Origin: JABDMH01 sp965223215
Lineage (GTDB): Bacteria; Bacteroidota; Bacteroidia; Chitinophagales; Saprospiraceae
Direction of reading: 5' to 3'
Length of the DNA stretch: 64,000 nucleotides
NCBI GenBank assembly: GCA_965223215.1
Contig: CBDCVZ010000010.1
Location: forward strand, 1,116,001 to 1,180,000
Shown here: piece after piece, positions 37,045 to 45,885 of the stretch
Numbering within the stretch: position 1 is the stretch's first letter
How the letters are laid out: each line of letters opens with the position of its first letter
Position numbers and translations under genes: made by a program
The notes under the pieces: generated by a model
What the model saw: the letters and a program-made list of their open reading frames with translations, nothing else
Database searches by the model: none
What the model was told of the DNA's origin: nothing

Positions 37045-38715
37045 ATGCATATTCAACAATATTGCGAGGCAGCCTCCTCCTTGATCTTCATGCCGTTGTT
37101 GGTTTTCTCGCTATTGACGGGATGTGACTCAGCTCCTGATGCTTCTGTTCAAGAAGAAACTGTCTCCAGTAGCATTACCCAGGCCCTCTCCAAATACACT
37201 TCTTTTAACCTGACTTCTGATCTTTCTGGATTGACTGATAATCAGCGTAAAATGATTCCCTTACTCATCGAAGCAGCACAGATTATGGATGACTTATTTT
37301 GGTATGAGGCATACGGTGATAAACAAAACCTATTGGCAAAAGCACCGTCGGAAGCGATGGAAAAATATCTGAAAATAAATTATGGACCCTGGGATCGCCT
37401 CGCAGGAAATAGCCCATTTATGGAAGGGGAAGGAAGCAAACCCCTAGGTGCCAACTTCTATCCGGCCGATATGACCAAAGAGGAATTTGAGGCTGCTGAG
37501 CTAGACGAAAAAACGAGCCTGTACACCTTCATTCGCAGAGATGCTGAGGGCAAATTGATCACCATCCCCTATCATCGACAATTTGCCAAAGAGGTGCAAA
37601 AGGCTTCAGACCTGCTCAAGCGTGCAAGCCAGCTTGCCGACGAGCCCGGCTTGGCGAAGTATCTCTCGCTGCGAGCAGAGGCATTACTCAACGACGAGTA
37701 TCAGACCTCTGATCTAGCTTGGCTCGATATGAAGGAAAATCCAATTGATGTCGTCATTGGTCCCATTGAGACCTATGAAGATCAACTGTTTGGCTACAAA
37801 GCGGCACACGAATGTTATGTGCTCATCAAGGACATGGATTGGAGTAGAAGATTAGCAAAGTATGCCGCCTTCTTACCCGATCTGCAAGCGAATCTGCCGG
37901 TATCTGATGTCTATAAGCAGGAACAGCCAGGCACAGACACAGAGTTAAATGCATACGATGTAATTTATTATGCCGGAGATTGTAATGCGGGCAGTAAGAC
38001 CATTGCCATTAACTTGCCCAACGATGAAGAAGTTCAATTGCAAAAGGGTACTCGACGATTGCAGCTCAAGAATGCCATGCGCGCAAAATTTGATAAGATA
38101 CTAGTACCAATATCTGAGGTACTCATCGATCAGGATCAACGCAAGCACATTACCTTCGAGGCGTTTTTCAGCAATACGATGTTTCATGAAGTTGCACATG
38201 GTCTCGGCATCAAAAATACCATCGATGGGCGGGGCACCGTGCGTAAGGCACTTAAAGAGCACTACTCAGCTTTGGAAGAAGGCAAGGCCGATGTGCTGGG
38301 ACTTTACATGATAAACCAACTGGCTGAAGGTGGTGAAATAGATGGAGACCTGCATGATTTCTACGTTACTTTTTTGGCGAGCATTTTTAGGTCTGTTCGC
38401 TTTGGAGCATCAAGTGCTCATGGCCGAGCAAACATGATTCGATTTAACTTTTTCGCCGAAAAAGGAGCTTTCATTAAAGATCCCGAAATAGGTACCTACC
38501 GTGTCGATTTTGAGAAATTTAGAGAGGCCACCAATGATCTCTCAGAGTTGATCCTCACACTGCAAGGGGACGGAGATTACGAAAAGACTGCGAAGCTCGT
38601 CGCGGATTTGGGCATCATCGATGAGGGCTTGCAATCAGACTTAGATCGACTCACGGCCCAACAAATTCCTGTGGATGTGGTGTTTGAACAGGGACTTGAT
38701 CAACTGGAGTTGTAA
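37045..38715 (+). CDS. M49-like (dipeptidyl peptidase III-related) metallopeptidase lipoprotein
   Basis: 556 residues. The leader ends SLLTGC, a good lipobox, so the protein is a probable periplasmic or outer-membrane lipoprotein. The zinc site is HEVAHG (His381, Glu382, His385), with the third ligand in ALEEGKADVLGLY (Glu ~413), which matches the second M49 motif. Classical DPP III has HExxxH (HELLGH); this HExxH form belongs to the shorter relatives. It should cleave peptides or act as a peptidase-like hydrolase. Its TAA overlaps the next gene's ATG by one base (TAATG). Confidence 0.85.
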   Translation: MHIQQYCEAASSLIFMPLLVFSLLTGCDSAPDASVQEETVSSSITQALSKYTSFNLTSDLSGLTDNQRKMIPLLIEAAQIMDDLFWYEAYGDKQNLLAKAPSEAMEKYLKINYGPWDRLAGNSPFMEGEGSKPLGANFYPADMTKEEFEAAELDEKTSLYTFIRRDAEGKLITIPYHRQFAKEVQKASDLLKRASQLADEPGLAKYLSLRAEALLNDEYQTSDLAWLDMKENPIDVVIGPIETYEDQLFGYKAAHECYVLIKDMDWSRRLAKYAAFLPDLQANLPVSDVYKQEQPGTDTELNAYDVIYYAGDCNAGSKTIAINLPNDEEVQLQKGTRRLQLKNAMRAKFDKILVPISEVLIDQDQRKHITFEAFFSNTMFHEVAHGLGIKNTIDGRGTVRKALKEHYSALEEGKADVLGLYMINQLAEGGEIDGDLHDFYVTFLASIFRSVRFGASSAHGRANMIRFNFFAEKGAFIKDPEIGTYRVDFEKFREATNDLSELILTLQGDGDYEKTAKLVADLGIIDEGLQSDLDRLTAQQIPVDVVFEQGLDQLEL

Positions 38716-39212
38716 TGGCAAATCTTCGCGACATTCTATTGCTTGGCGATGCACGACTCTATCAAAAGGCCATTCCTGTGACAAAGTCTGAATTGCCTGA
38801 TTGTAAGCCATTTACAGACAAAATGGCGGATTTAATCATACTTTTTCGGAAGCACTATGGCGTCGGTAGGGCGATTGCGGCACCTCAGATCGGCTTCATG
38901 AAAAGAATCATCGTAGTGAACATCGAGCGGCCCATCGTACTCTTTAATCCGATCCTCAAGGAGGTTAGTAAAAGCTCTTTTGAACTGTGGGATGACTGCA
39001 TGTCGTTTCCCGACCTTCTGGTCAAAGTGCAGCGCCATGAGCGTTGTGTAGTGGAGTTTAAAGATTATGACTGGAATGATCAAAGTTGGAACCTCGAAGG
39101 AGGTATGTCGGAATTAATTCAGCACGAGTACGACCACTTAAACGGAATCCTGGCCATCGACCGTGCCATGGATACAAGATCCTTTCGTTGGCGCAACAGC
39201 CCTGAATCGTGA
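38715..39212 (+). CDS. Divergent peptide deformylase
   Basis: 165 residues with all three metal ligands: Cys95 in DDCMSFPD, His137 and His141 in QHEYDH with catalytic Glu138. The first motif reads GRAIAAPQIG against the usual GxGLAAPQ, and the second DDCMS against EGCLS, so it is a divergent member. It could be the housekeeping deformylase or a paralogue; no fmt gene is adjacent to decide. It overlaps its neighbours on both sides (TAATG before, GTGA after), so it is translated as part of a three-gene operon. Confidence 0.85.
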   Translation: MANLRDILLLGDARLYQKAIPVTKSELPDCKPFTDKMADLIILFRKHYGVGRAIAAPQIGFMKRIIVVNIERPIVLFNPILKEVSKSSFELWDDCMSFPDLLVKVQRHERCVVEFKDYDWNDQSWNLEGGMSELIQHEYDHLNGILAIDRAMDTRSFRWRNSPES

Positions 39213-39925
39213 AAAAAAGCATTCGTAAAATATTGCAATTTCTTCACCTGGATCTAACCAAGAATCTTGCCTATGATCGCATGACCGGTCGGGTGCTAAA
39301 AAAAATACTTCGTCCAGACTCCAATTGCATCGATGTGGGTGCTCACAAAGGGGAAGTATTGGAGAAAATCATTGATTTGGCTCCCCAGGGCAAGCACTTC
39401 GCTATCGAACCCATTCCACATCTCTACCGTGTCCTGGTGAAGAATTTCAGTGATCAGGCTACCATCTTCAACCAGGCCATCTCCGACCGCAATGGTACGA
39501 CCTCGTTTCAGCACGTGAGAAATGCAGAAGCCTACAGTGGGATCAAACCACGAGCCTATGCCGTGGATATTCCCGACATAAATGTGATGACGGTAGAGAC
39601 GGCCACCTTAGATTCCTTGATACCGGATGTTGCCATTGAATTAATCAAAATAGATGTTGAAGGTGGTGAATACGAGGTTTTGCTGGGAGCCAAGAAAATT
39701 TTGACCCAGTCCCGACCAACCCTAATTTTTGAATGTGGCAAAGGTGGAATCGATCACTACGGACACTCGAGTCGTGATGTTTATCGATACTTCGAAGAAT
39801 TAAACTATGCAGTTTATACCCTAGGGGACTGGCTTAAAAGTGGTGCAGCCCTAAAGCAGCAAGAATTTAGCAACCACTACAACCAAGGCAGCGAATATTA
39901 CTTCATAGCCAGACCGCGACCGTAG
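39209..39925 (+). CDS. FkbM family methyltransferase
   Basis: 238 residues, GTG start overlapping the deformylase stop as GTGA. SAM-binding motif NCIDVGAHKGEVLEKI near residue 43, AIEPIPHLYRVL (acidic ribose contact) and LIKIDVEGGEYEVLLGA near 150, the FkbM signature. These enzymes O-methylate sugars, antibiotics or lipids; the acceptor cannot be read from sequence. The convergent TonB receptor gene ends two bases away. Confidence 0.88.
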   Translation: MKKSIRKILQFLHLDLTKNLAYDRMTGRVLKKILRPDSNCIDVGAHKGEVLEKIIDLAPQGKHFAIEPIPHLYRVLVKNFSDQATIFNQAISDRNGTTSFQHVRNAEAYSGIKPRAYAVDIPDINVMTVETATLDSLIPDVAIELIKIDVEGGEYEVLLGAKKILTQSRPTLIFECGKGGIDHYGHSSRDVYRYFEELNYAVYTLGDWLKSGAALKQQEFSNHYNQGSEYYFIARPRP

Positions 39926-39927
39926 AA

Positions 39928-42417
39928 TCAATTTTGGGTGTTAGTGCCACCTCCTTGACCAGCACCACCATCCCCCTGCTTTAAATCACTATTTCGGATC
40001 TTGCTTCGTCTTTGTTTTGCTTTAAAATCCAACTTGCCCATAGTGTATGAGAAGTTCAAGCCAAAGGAGCGAAACGGCAATCGGAAGTCAGTCATCTGAA
40101 AAAAGGTAGGACCCTCTAATTCTGATTGAAAGCGTTTGGTCTCATTAAAAGGATCAACCATGGTAATGCCAATGCTGCCCTTTCGATTCCAAATTTCTTT
40201 TTTAATGCCTAGACTCATCATGGAGAAAGATGGGACTCTCCCCTGCAGGGTCTGTCTGGGTGAGTTGGCAAATCCAAATAAATCCGCCTTCCACCCCTTG
40301 CCAAAATCAAAGCTCGAACTGGTAAATAATTTGTATTGCGCGGCCGTGTTCTCCAATTGGAGGCTTTCACTTTTGGTATTAAATGAGTGAATATCAACGC
40401 TTCCCCTTAGGGTCCAAAACTTCTTGATACTAAATGAGGTAAAAATATTGAAACCCAGTGTATTACTAACACCTGTATTTTGAAAGCTTGTCTCTGAAAC
40501 ACCGGCTTGGTTCACCTGTAGAATCGTTTGAATAACATCGGTGGTTCGTCGATAATATAGGGAAGTTGCAATCACCGTTCCACGGTTGAAGGAGGTGTAT
40601 CCGATGTCGTACTGGTTGGAAATTTCCGGGGCAAGCAGGGGATTACCAAAAGTTACATTCCTTTGATCCACACTATTCACAAACGGATTTATGTAGTATA
40701 AACTGGGTCTTTGAATCCGTTTTACATAACTCACTTTAAGGGTGTTAAATCCAAATTTTCGCGATAAGATAATGCTGGGAACAAAGTTGTCGTAGTTATT
40801 GCTGAACGTCGATTCTTGATCGCTAAAATTTCCCGTGATGTGGGTGCGTTCATATCGCCCTCCTGCCACTAAGCCGTAGTCTTTTCCCAGCTTTAGCGTA
40901 AAGGAAGAATATCCTGCATAAACGTTTTGAATGTAGTCGAACTGGTCAGACCTCAACGGATCTCGCACATACTCTGCTTGATCGAGGTCGAGTACATCGT
41001 AAGTGTAATCGCTGTCAATGTCTCTGAAAACGGACTTGGCACCAACCTCCCATTTGACCTTCTTACTGAAAGGATGAACGTAATCCACTTGCAGGGTAGC
41101 CTCCAGATTTAGGCCATCGTTGAGCAAGTTTTCGTTGACATTCAGCACCGGATCATTTCCCGCTTGTCGCAAAGTCGATTCATCATCGCTTACGGTACCA
41201 TTTAATTGAAAGGCAATGGAGAATTCTTTTTCAGGTTCTTTATAAGTTTTCTTGTAATCCGTCGTCCAGTCGTATCCGCTACGAAGGTTCTTCACTGTAT
41301 TATCCCGGCGGTACATCTGATTGATGCTCAAACTCGGATCCGTAAAGAGCGCATCTTGAAAGCCACTTTGATCAAAAGAATGTCCCCTCAGACTGAAAGA
41401 TGTATTAATGCTATTGTAGGCATTGAAATCGTAAAAGGCCCCAGCCTGACCCCAAAAGCCGATTCTCGAACTGTTGGTAATGCCATCCTGATCTAAGATG
41501 CGCTGTGCTCCATTGACTTGATCTTCTCGATAAAAACTATTGCGTGCATCCTGCGGCCATGAGTAATAAACGTTTCCGGATCCATTCATTCCAAATCTTC
41601 CTTTGGCCGCACTTACATTCAGCGACCCACGATTCTGTCGCGTACCCACTGCTCCATTGATCGTTGCACTATATCCTTGTACGCTTTTCTTTTTGGTCAG
41701 GATATTGATGATCCCACCGGTACCCTCCGCATCGTATTTGGCACCTGGGGTGGTAATCACCTCCACGCTCTTAATTTGATCCGCTGGAAACATCTTCAGA
41801 GCATCCGCGGCATTATTAGAAAACATTCCCGAAGGCTTACCATTCAAGAGGATTTGCACATTTCGCGATCCACGAAGAGATACATTACCCTCAAGATCTA
41901 CAGAGAGCATGGGCACCTTGCGGAGTACGTCTGCTGCATCACCCCCCACTGTCGAAGCATCTTTGTCTGCATTGTACACAATCCGATCAATTTTGTTTTC
42001 GATGACCGCAGTTTGAGCAGTTACCTCTACCTGATCGAGCACCACTTCATCAGTGGAGAGGATCACTTCACCCACGTCAAAATCTGGTTCTTTTGGGGTC
42101 AACTTAATTCCACTAATGGTCTTTGATTTATAGCCGATAAAGGAGATCACAAGATTGTATGATCCGAGCTTGACTGAAGGAAGTTTAAACTGTCCTTTAT
42201 CGTTGCTGATCACACCATCGATATCTTTGCTAGTACCGTCGTGCCTTAGTGCGATCGTTGCGAATTCAACCGGGCTCTTCGTGGTCGAATCGATTACCGA
42301 TCCGATAATCCTGCCGGTAATTGAGTTCGATTGACCTCGCCCACCCCATTGCTGTGCGGTAAGAAAGTGATGATGGAGGCACATAAAGCCCCAGATGAGC
42401 AGGTAGAGAGGTTTCAT
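39928..42417 (-). CDS. TonB-dependent outer-membrane receptor, beta-barrel type 3 (OMP_b-brl_3)
   Basis: 829 residues from the ATG at 42417; a start at 42426 adds three. Signal peptide (LLIWGFMCLHHHFLTAQQ), then a CarboxypepD_reg-like domain (~35-125, GRIIGSVIDSTTKSPVEF), a plug (~130-250, NVQILLNGKPSGMFSNNAAD, ending GAKYDAEGTGGIINILTKK) and an outer-membrane barrel with Gly/Asn-rich C-terminal tail. No TonB box is obvious. Likely substrate unknown; such proteins without a SusD partner often import metal complexes or peptides, which is an inference. Confidence 0.9.
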   Translation of the reverse strand: MKPLYLLIWGFMCLHHHFLTAQQWGGRGQSNSITGRIIGSVIDSTTKSPVEFATIALRHDGTSKDIDGVISNDKGQFKLPSVKLGSYNLVISFIGYKSKTISGIKLTPKEPDFDVGEVILSTDEVVLDQVEVTAQTAVIENKIDRIVYNADKDASTVGGDAADVLRKVPMLSVDLEGNVSLRGSRNVQILLNGKPSGMFSNNAADALKMFPADQIKSVEVITTPGAKYDAEGTGGIINILTKKKSVQGYSATINGAVGTRQNRGSLNVSAAKGRFGMNGSGNVYYSWPQDARNSFYREDQVNGAQRILDQDGITNSSRIGFWGQAGAFYDFNAYNSINTSFSLRGHSFDQSGFQDALFTDPSLSINQMYRRDNTVKNLRSGYDWTTDYKKTYKEPEKEFSIAFQLNGTVSDDESTLRQAGNDPVLNVNENLLNDGLNLEATLQVDYVHPFSKKVKWEVGAKSVFRDIDSDYTYDVLDLDQAEYVRDPLRSDQFDYIQNVYAGYSSFTLKLGKDYGLVAGGRYERTHITGNFSDQESTFSNNYDNFVPSIILSRKFGFNTLKVSYVKRIQRPSLYYINPFVNSVDQRNVTFGNPLLAPEISNQYDIGYTSFNRGTVIATSLYYRRTTDVIQTILQVNQAGVSETSFQNTGVSNTLGFNIFTSFSIKKFWTLRGSVDIHSFNTKSESLQLENTAAQYKLFTSSSFDFGKGWKADLFGFANSPRQTLQGRVPSFSMMSLGIKKEIWNRKGSIGITMVDPFNETKRFQSELEGPTFFQMTDFRLPFRSFGLNFSYTMGKLDFKAKQRRSKIRNSDLKQGDGGAGQGGGTNTQN

Positions 42418-42446
42418 GTTAAGCATTTATCTAATGTATAAAGATA

Positions 42447-42803
42447 TCATCATCATCTAAGATAACACAGGATAGGTAGACTGGGTACCCCCTTTTAGAC
42501 CAAAGGCCTCAACTAATCGATTTCTTGTCTATTTACATGTTCTTCTTGCACAGATCAGCTTGATTCTCAAGACCATTGTCCTATAAATATCACAGTGGCC
42601 ACCTTCTGGGTAGCGCTTTCTGCTGAGATGCTGTCTGATACCCTGCCACGGTTTTCGGTCATTTATCAAGATCGATCAAAGTCTCTCAAAGAGGCCTTTA
42701 AGCGAACGGTTTCCAACTTAATCGGCTCTTATACAGCCCAGGAAATCAGACCCACGAAAACGGTGACCTCTCTAAGTGAAAATGGCTATTTTCGTTGCCT
42801 ACT
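42447..42803. other. Intergenic region before the DUF368 gene
   Basis: Between the TonB receptor start and the DUF368 start. It holds a near match to a -7 box for the receptor (TATCTTTA on the minus strand, 42439-42446), a weak TATTTTCG 10 bases before the DUF368 ATG, and a short GTG-started frame (42595-42807) that I do not accept as a gene. Nothing else was recognised. Confidence 0.45.
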
Positions 42804-43766
42804 ATGAACAAATCTAATCTTGCAATTGCATTGCGCGGCCTGGCTATGGGTATGGCTGAAGTGGTCCCCGGCGTATCTGGAGGCACGATCGCATTCATCA
42901 CAGGAATCTATGAGCGACTGATTAATGCGATTAAATCGATAAGCTCTGTGCCCGTTGGTGTGTGGAAAGATAAGGGCTTCAAGGCCTTCTGGACTTTCAT
43001 TGATGGTTATTTCCTGATAGCCTTGATCACTGGCATGATGGGGGGAATCGTAATCGGAGTATTGGGAATATCCTATTTGCTCGAAAACTATCCACCACTT
43101 GTTTGGGGTTTTTTCTTTGGACTAATCATTGCATCGGTGGTATACATTGGTCGTCAGGTTGATCGATGGTCTATGAAGGAGATTGGCTTTTTAATTGCCG
43201 GGGCCATCATTGCCTATGGAATCACCATCGTGAGCCCTGCGGAAGGAAGCGAAAACTTGCTTTTTGTGTTCATCTCTGGTGCCATTGCGGTCTCCGCGCT
43301 GATCTTACCTGGCATTTCTGGAAGTTTTATTTTACTGCTTTTGGGCATGTATCCCATCATCTTGCACAGTGCTGAAAACGTCGTCAGTGATCGTTCAGCC
43401 TCCTCAGCCTTGTTACTGATTGTTTTTATCGTGGGTTGTATCGTCGGGCTGTTCTTATTTTCCAATATCCTGAGCTGGACTTTTAAAAACTACCGCTACC
43501 CCACCCTGGCGCTCTTAACTGGTTTTATGCTTGGCTCTTTAAATAAGATTTGGCCGTGGCGCAATCCCACCGCTTGGATTGATAAGAGCAGTGGTGCCAA
43601 GGTGACAGCCATCGATCAAAACAATTTGGAGAACTATCGCCTGGTTTCTGAGGTCAATGTTGCACCAACCGACTACTTGGGAAACCCCATGTTTTGGCCG
43701 GTCATCTTAAGTTTCGTTGCCGGCCTCGGCTTGGTCTATTTATTTGCAAAAATGGACCGCGCGTAG
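42804..43766 (+). CDS. DUF368 (PopT-type) polyprenyl-phosphate transporter
   Basis: 320 residues with about 8-9 hydrophobic segments. GMAEVVPGVSGGTIAFITGIYERL at the start and ALILPGISGSFILLLLGMYP in the middle are the paired re-entrant Pro-Gly-(V/I)-Ser-Gly motifs of DUF368. Family members (PopT) are reported to return undecaprenyl phosphate across the inner membrane for cell-wall recycling. The ATG at 42804 is preferred; a start at 42795 adds three residues. No envelope genes are adjacent. Confidence 0.9.
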   Translation: MNKSNLAIALRGLAMGMAEVVPGVSGGTIAFITGIYERLINAIKSISSVPVGVWKDKGFKAFWTFIDGYFLIALITGMMGGIVIGVLGISYLLENYPPLVWGFFFGLIIASVVYIGRQVDRWSMKEIGFLIAGAIIAYGITIVSPAEGSENLLFVFISGAIAVSALILPGISGSFILLLLGMYPIILHSAENVVSDRSASSALLLIVFIVGCIVGLFLFSNILSWTFKNYRYPTLALLTGFMLGSLNKIWPWRNPTAWIDKSSGAKVTAIDQNNLENYRLVSEVNVAPTDYLGNPMFWPVILSFVAGLGLVYLFAKMDRA

Positions 43767-43804
43767 TTTCTAGATAGCCCAGCCAGATCATTGGCCGGTA
43801 AGCT

Positions 43805-45505
43805 CTAGTCGGCCCGAGGAATACGAATACGCTCCACCAACTCCTGCACTTCAACCGGGGGTGCCGGGGTAAAAGCTGACACCGAAAGTGCTACTAAAAA
43901 ATTTAGACACATGCCCAGCGTGCCAATTCCTTCGGGTGAAATTCCAAACCAATATTGTTCTGGTGTGCCTCCGCCATACTTAAAGTAGAGAATGTAACCT
44001 GCCGTAAATACCAGCCCCACGATCATGCCTGACACTGCTCCCTGCATGTTCATTCGGCGTGAAAAAATCCCCATGATGATGGCTGGAAAAAACGAGGCCG
44101 CAGCCAGGCCAAAGGCAAAGGCCACCACCTGAGCCACAAAACCTGGAGGATTTATGCCTGCATAACCGGCAATCAACACCGCACAAGCGATGGCCCAACG
44201 GGCGGCACGCAATTCTCCCTTGTCAGAAATCTGTGGCCGCAGCCACTTTTTCAATAAATCATGTGAAATAGAGGTACTGATCACCAGGAGTAATCCTGCA
44301 GCAGTCGATAAGGCAGCCGCTAGACCACCAGCCACTACCAATGCAACCACCCAATTGGGAAGATTGGCGATGGACGGGTTGGCCAAAACCATGATGTCGC
44401 GATCTACCGTGAGCTCGCTACCTCTCCAACCACGAGTTTCGGCCTTATTGCTAAATTCCAAATTCTGATCATTGTAGTACTGCACTTTACCATCACTGTT
44501 CTTGTCATCAAATGCCAACAACCCAGTTTGTTCCCACTTGCCAAACCAAGTTGGTAGCGATGTGTATTCCTTATCGTGTACGGTCTGAATAAGATTGGTC
44601 CTACTAAATGCACCAATGGCTGGAGCGGTCGTATAGAGCAACGCAATAAACAACAATGCCCAGCCAGCTGATCGACGTGCATCCGAAACCTTGGGTACGG
44701 TAAAAAAACGTACGATCACATGTGGCAGTCCTGCGGTGCCCAACATCAATGCAGCCGTCACAAAAAATAAGTCGACTTTGCCTTTGTGCGAAGTCGTGTA
44801 TTCGTGAAATCCTAAATCAACCAACACCTGGTCTAGTTTATCCAGTAGATAGGACCCATCCTCCAAGGTACCTCCCAACCCCAACTGTGGAATTGGATTG
44901 TCTACCATTAAAACCGAAATAAAGATCGCCGGCACTAGGTAAGCAAAAATCAAAACGCAATACTGAGCAACTTGGGTGTAGGTGATGCCTTTCATCCCAC
45001 CCAGCACCGCATAGAAAAAAACGATACTTCCTCCAATGATCACTCCCCATTTTAACTTAATACCCAAGAAGGCCGAAAATGCAACCCCTACGCCCTTCAT
45101 CTGACCCACTACGTAAGTAAAAGAAATAAACAATGCACAAAGAAGAGCAACCAACCGTGCCGTCTGTGAGTAGTAGCGCTCACCGATGAAATCTGGCACA
45201 GTGTACTTACCAAACTTTCGCAGATAAGGGGCTAGTAAGAGCGCAAGTAAGACGTAGCCACCAGTCCAGCCCATGAGATACTGGGCACCTTGATAGCCCA
45301 TGAAGGCAATAAGCCCTGCCATGGACAAAAACGAAGCAGCCGACATCCAGTCAGCAGCCGTAGCCATACCATTGGTAATGGGATGGACACCTTTTCCGGC
45401 CACATAAAATTCGGAGGTATTGGCAGCTCTTGACCAGATGGCAATTCCAATGTAAATCGCGAAGGTCAAGCCAACGATAATAAATGTCCAGGTTTGTACT
45501 TCCAT
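43805..45505 (-). CDS. Sodium:solute symporter (VC_2705 type)
   Basis: 566 residues with ~13 membrane helices, a member of the SSS family close to the acetate permease ActP. Residues include GMATAADWMSAASFLSM and the SSS segment LMLGTAGLPHVIVRFFT. A large hydrophilic loop (~310-375) is typical of this subfamily. It starts 31 bp after the DUF4212 gene, its established small partner, so the two form a two-part transporter, probably for acetate or other short carboxylates (the substrate is inferred). Confidence 0.9.
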   Translation of the reverse strand: MEVQTWTFIIVGLTFAIYIGIAIWSRAANTSEFYVAGKGVHPITNGMATAADWMSAASFLSMAGLIAFMGYQGAQYLMGWTGGYVLLALLLAPYLRKFGKYTVPDFIGERYYSQTARLVALLCALFISFTYVVGQMKGVGVAFSAFLGIKLKWGVIIGGSIVFFYAVLGGMKGITYTQVAQYCVLIFAYLVPAIFISVLMVDNPIPQLGLGGTLEDGSYLLDKLDQVLVDLGFHEYTTSHKGKVDLFFVTAALMLGTAGLPHVIVRFFTVPKVSDARRSAGWALLFIALLYTTAPAIGAFSRTNLIQTVHDKEYTSLPTWFGKWEQTGLLAFDDKNSDGKVQYYNDQNLEFSNKAETRGWRGSELTVDRDIMVLANPSIANLPNWVVALVVAGGLAAALSTAAGLLLVISTSISHDLLKKWLRPQISDKGELRAARWAIACAVLIAGYAGINPPGFVAQVVAFAFGLAAASFFPAIIMGIFSRRMNMQGAVSGMIVGLVFTAGYILYFKYGGGTPEQYWFGISPEGIGTLGMCLNFLVALSVSAFTPAPPVEVQELVERIRIPRAD

Positions 45506-45536
45506 GTTTTCTAGAGTTTATTCCGCGATCAGCAAA

Positions 45537-45791
45537 TCAATCATTCACATCATAGGCATTATCCAGTCGATTCATTAAAATGACGTAGATGTAAATCAGT
45601 AATACGAAAACATAGATCGAGCCTTGTTGGGCAAACCAAAACCCGAGTTTAAAGCCACCAATACGAATGTTATTGAGTTGATCTGCCCAGATGATGCCAG
45701 CACCATAAGATGCCAAGAACCAGACCGTCAATAAGATGAAGAGATACTTAAGATTTGTGGTCCAATACTTTTTTAATCTGTCGGTAGACAT
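45537..45791 (-). CDS. DUF4212 small subunit of the sodium symporter
   Basis: 84 residues with two membrane helices (about 14-32 and 52-72). The pattern KKYWTTNLKYLFILL...FASYGAGIIWADQLNNI fits DUF4212, a small membrane protein found only upstream of VC_2705-type symporters. Its exact role is unknown, perhaps assembly or regulation. Confidence 0.9.
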   Translation of the reverse strand: MSTDRLKKYWTTNLKYLFILLTVWFLASYGAGIIWADQLNNIRIGGFKLGFWFAQQGSIYVFVLLIYIYVILMNRLDNAYDVND

Positions 45792-45885
45792 TTTGGAATG
45801 CTATGTTTGGTTGTGCATCAAAATAGCCAAATTCCTTCGCACTTCAAACTGGCCGCACCTACCTTGAATTGGCTAAAAGGTGGGT

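Noticed and set aside
42595..42807. GTG-started frame of 70 codons before the DUF368 gene
   Set aside because: Overlaps the next gene's start, has no family resemblance and no promoter; likely chance.
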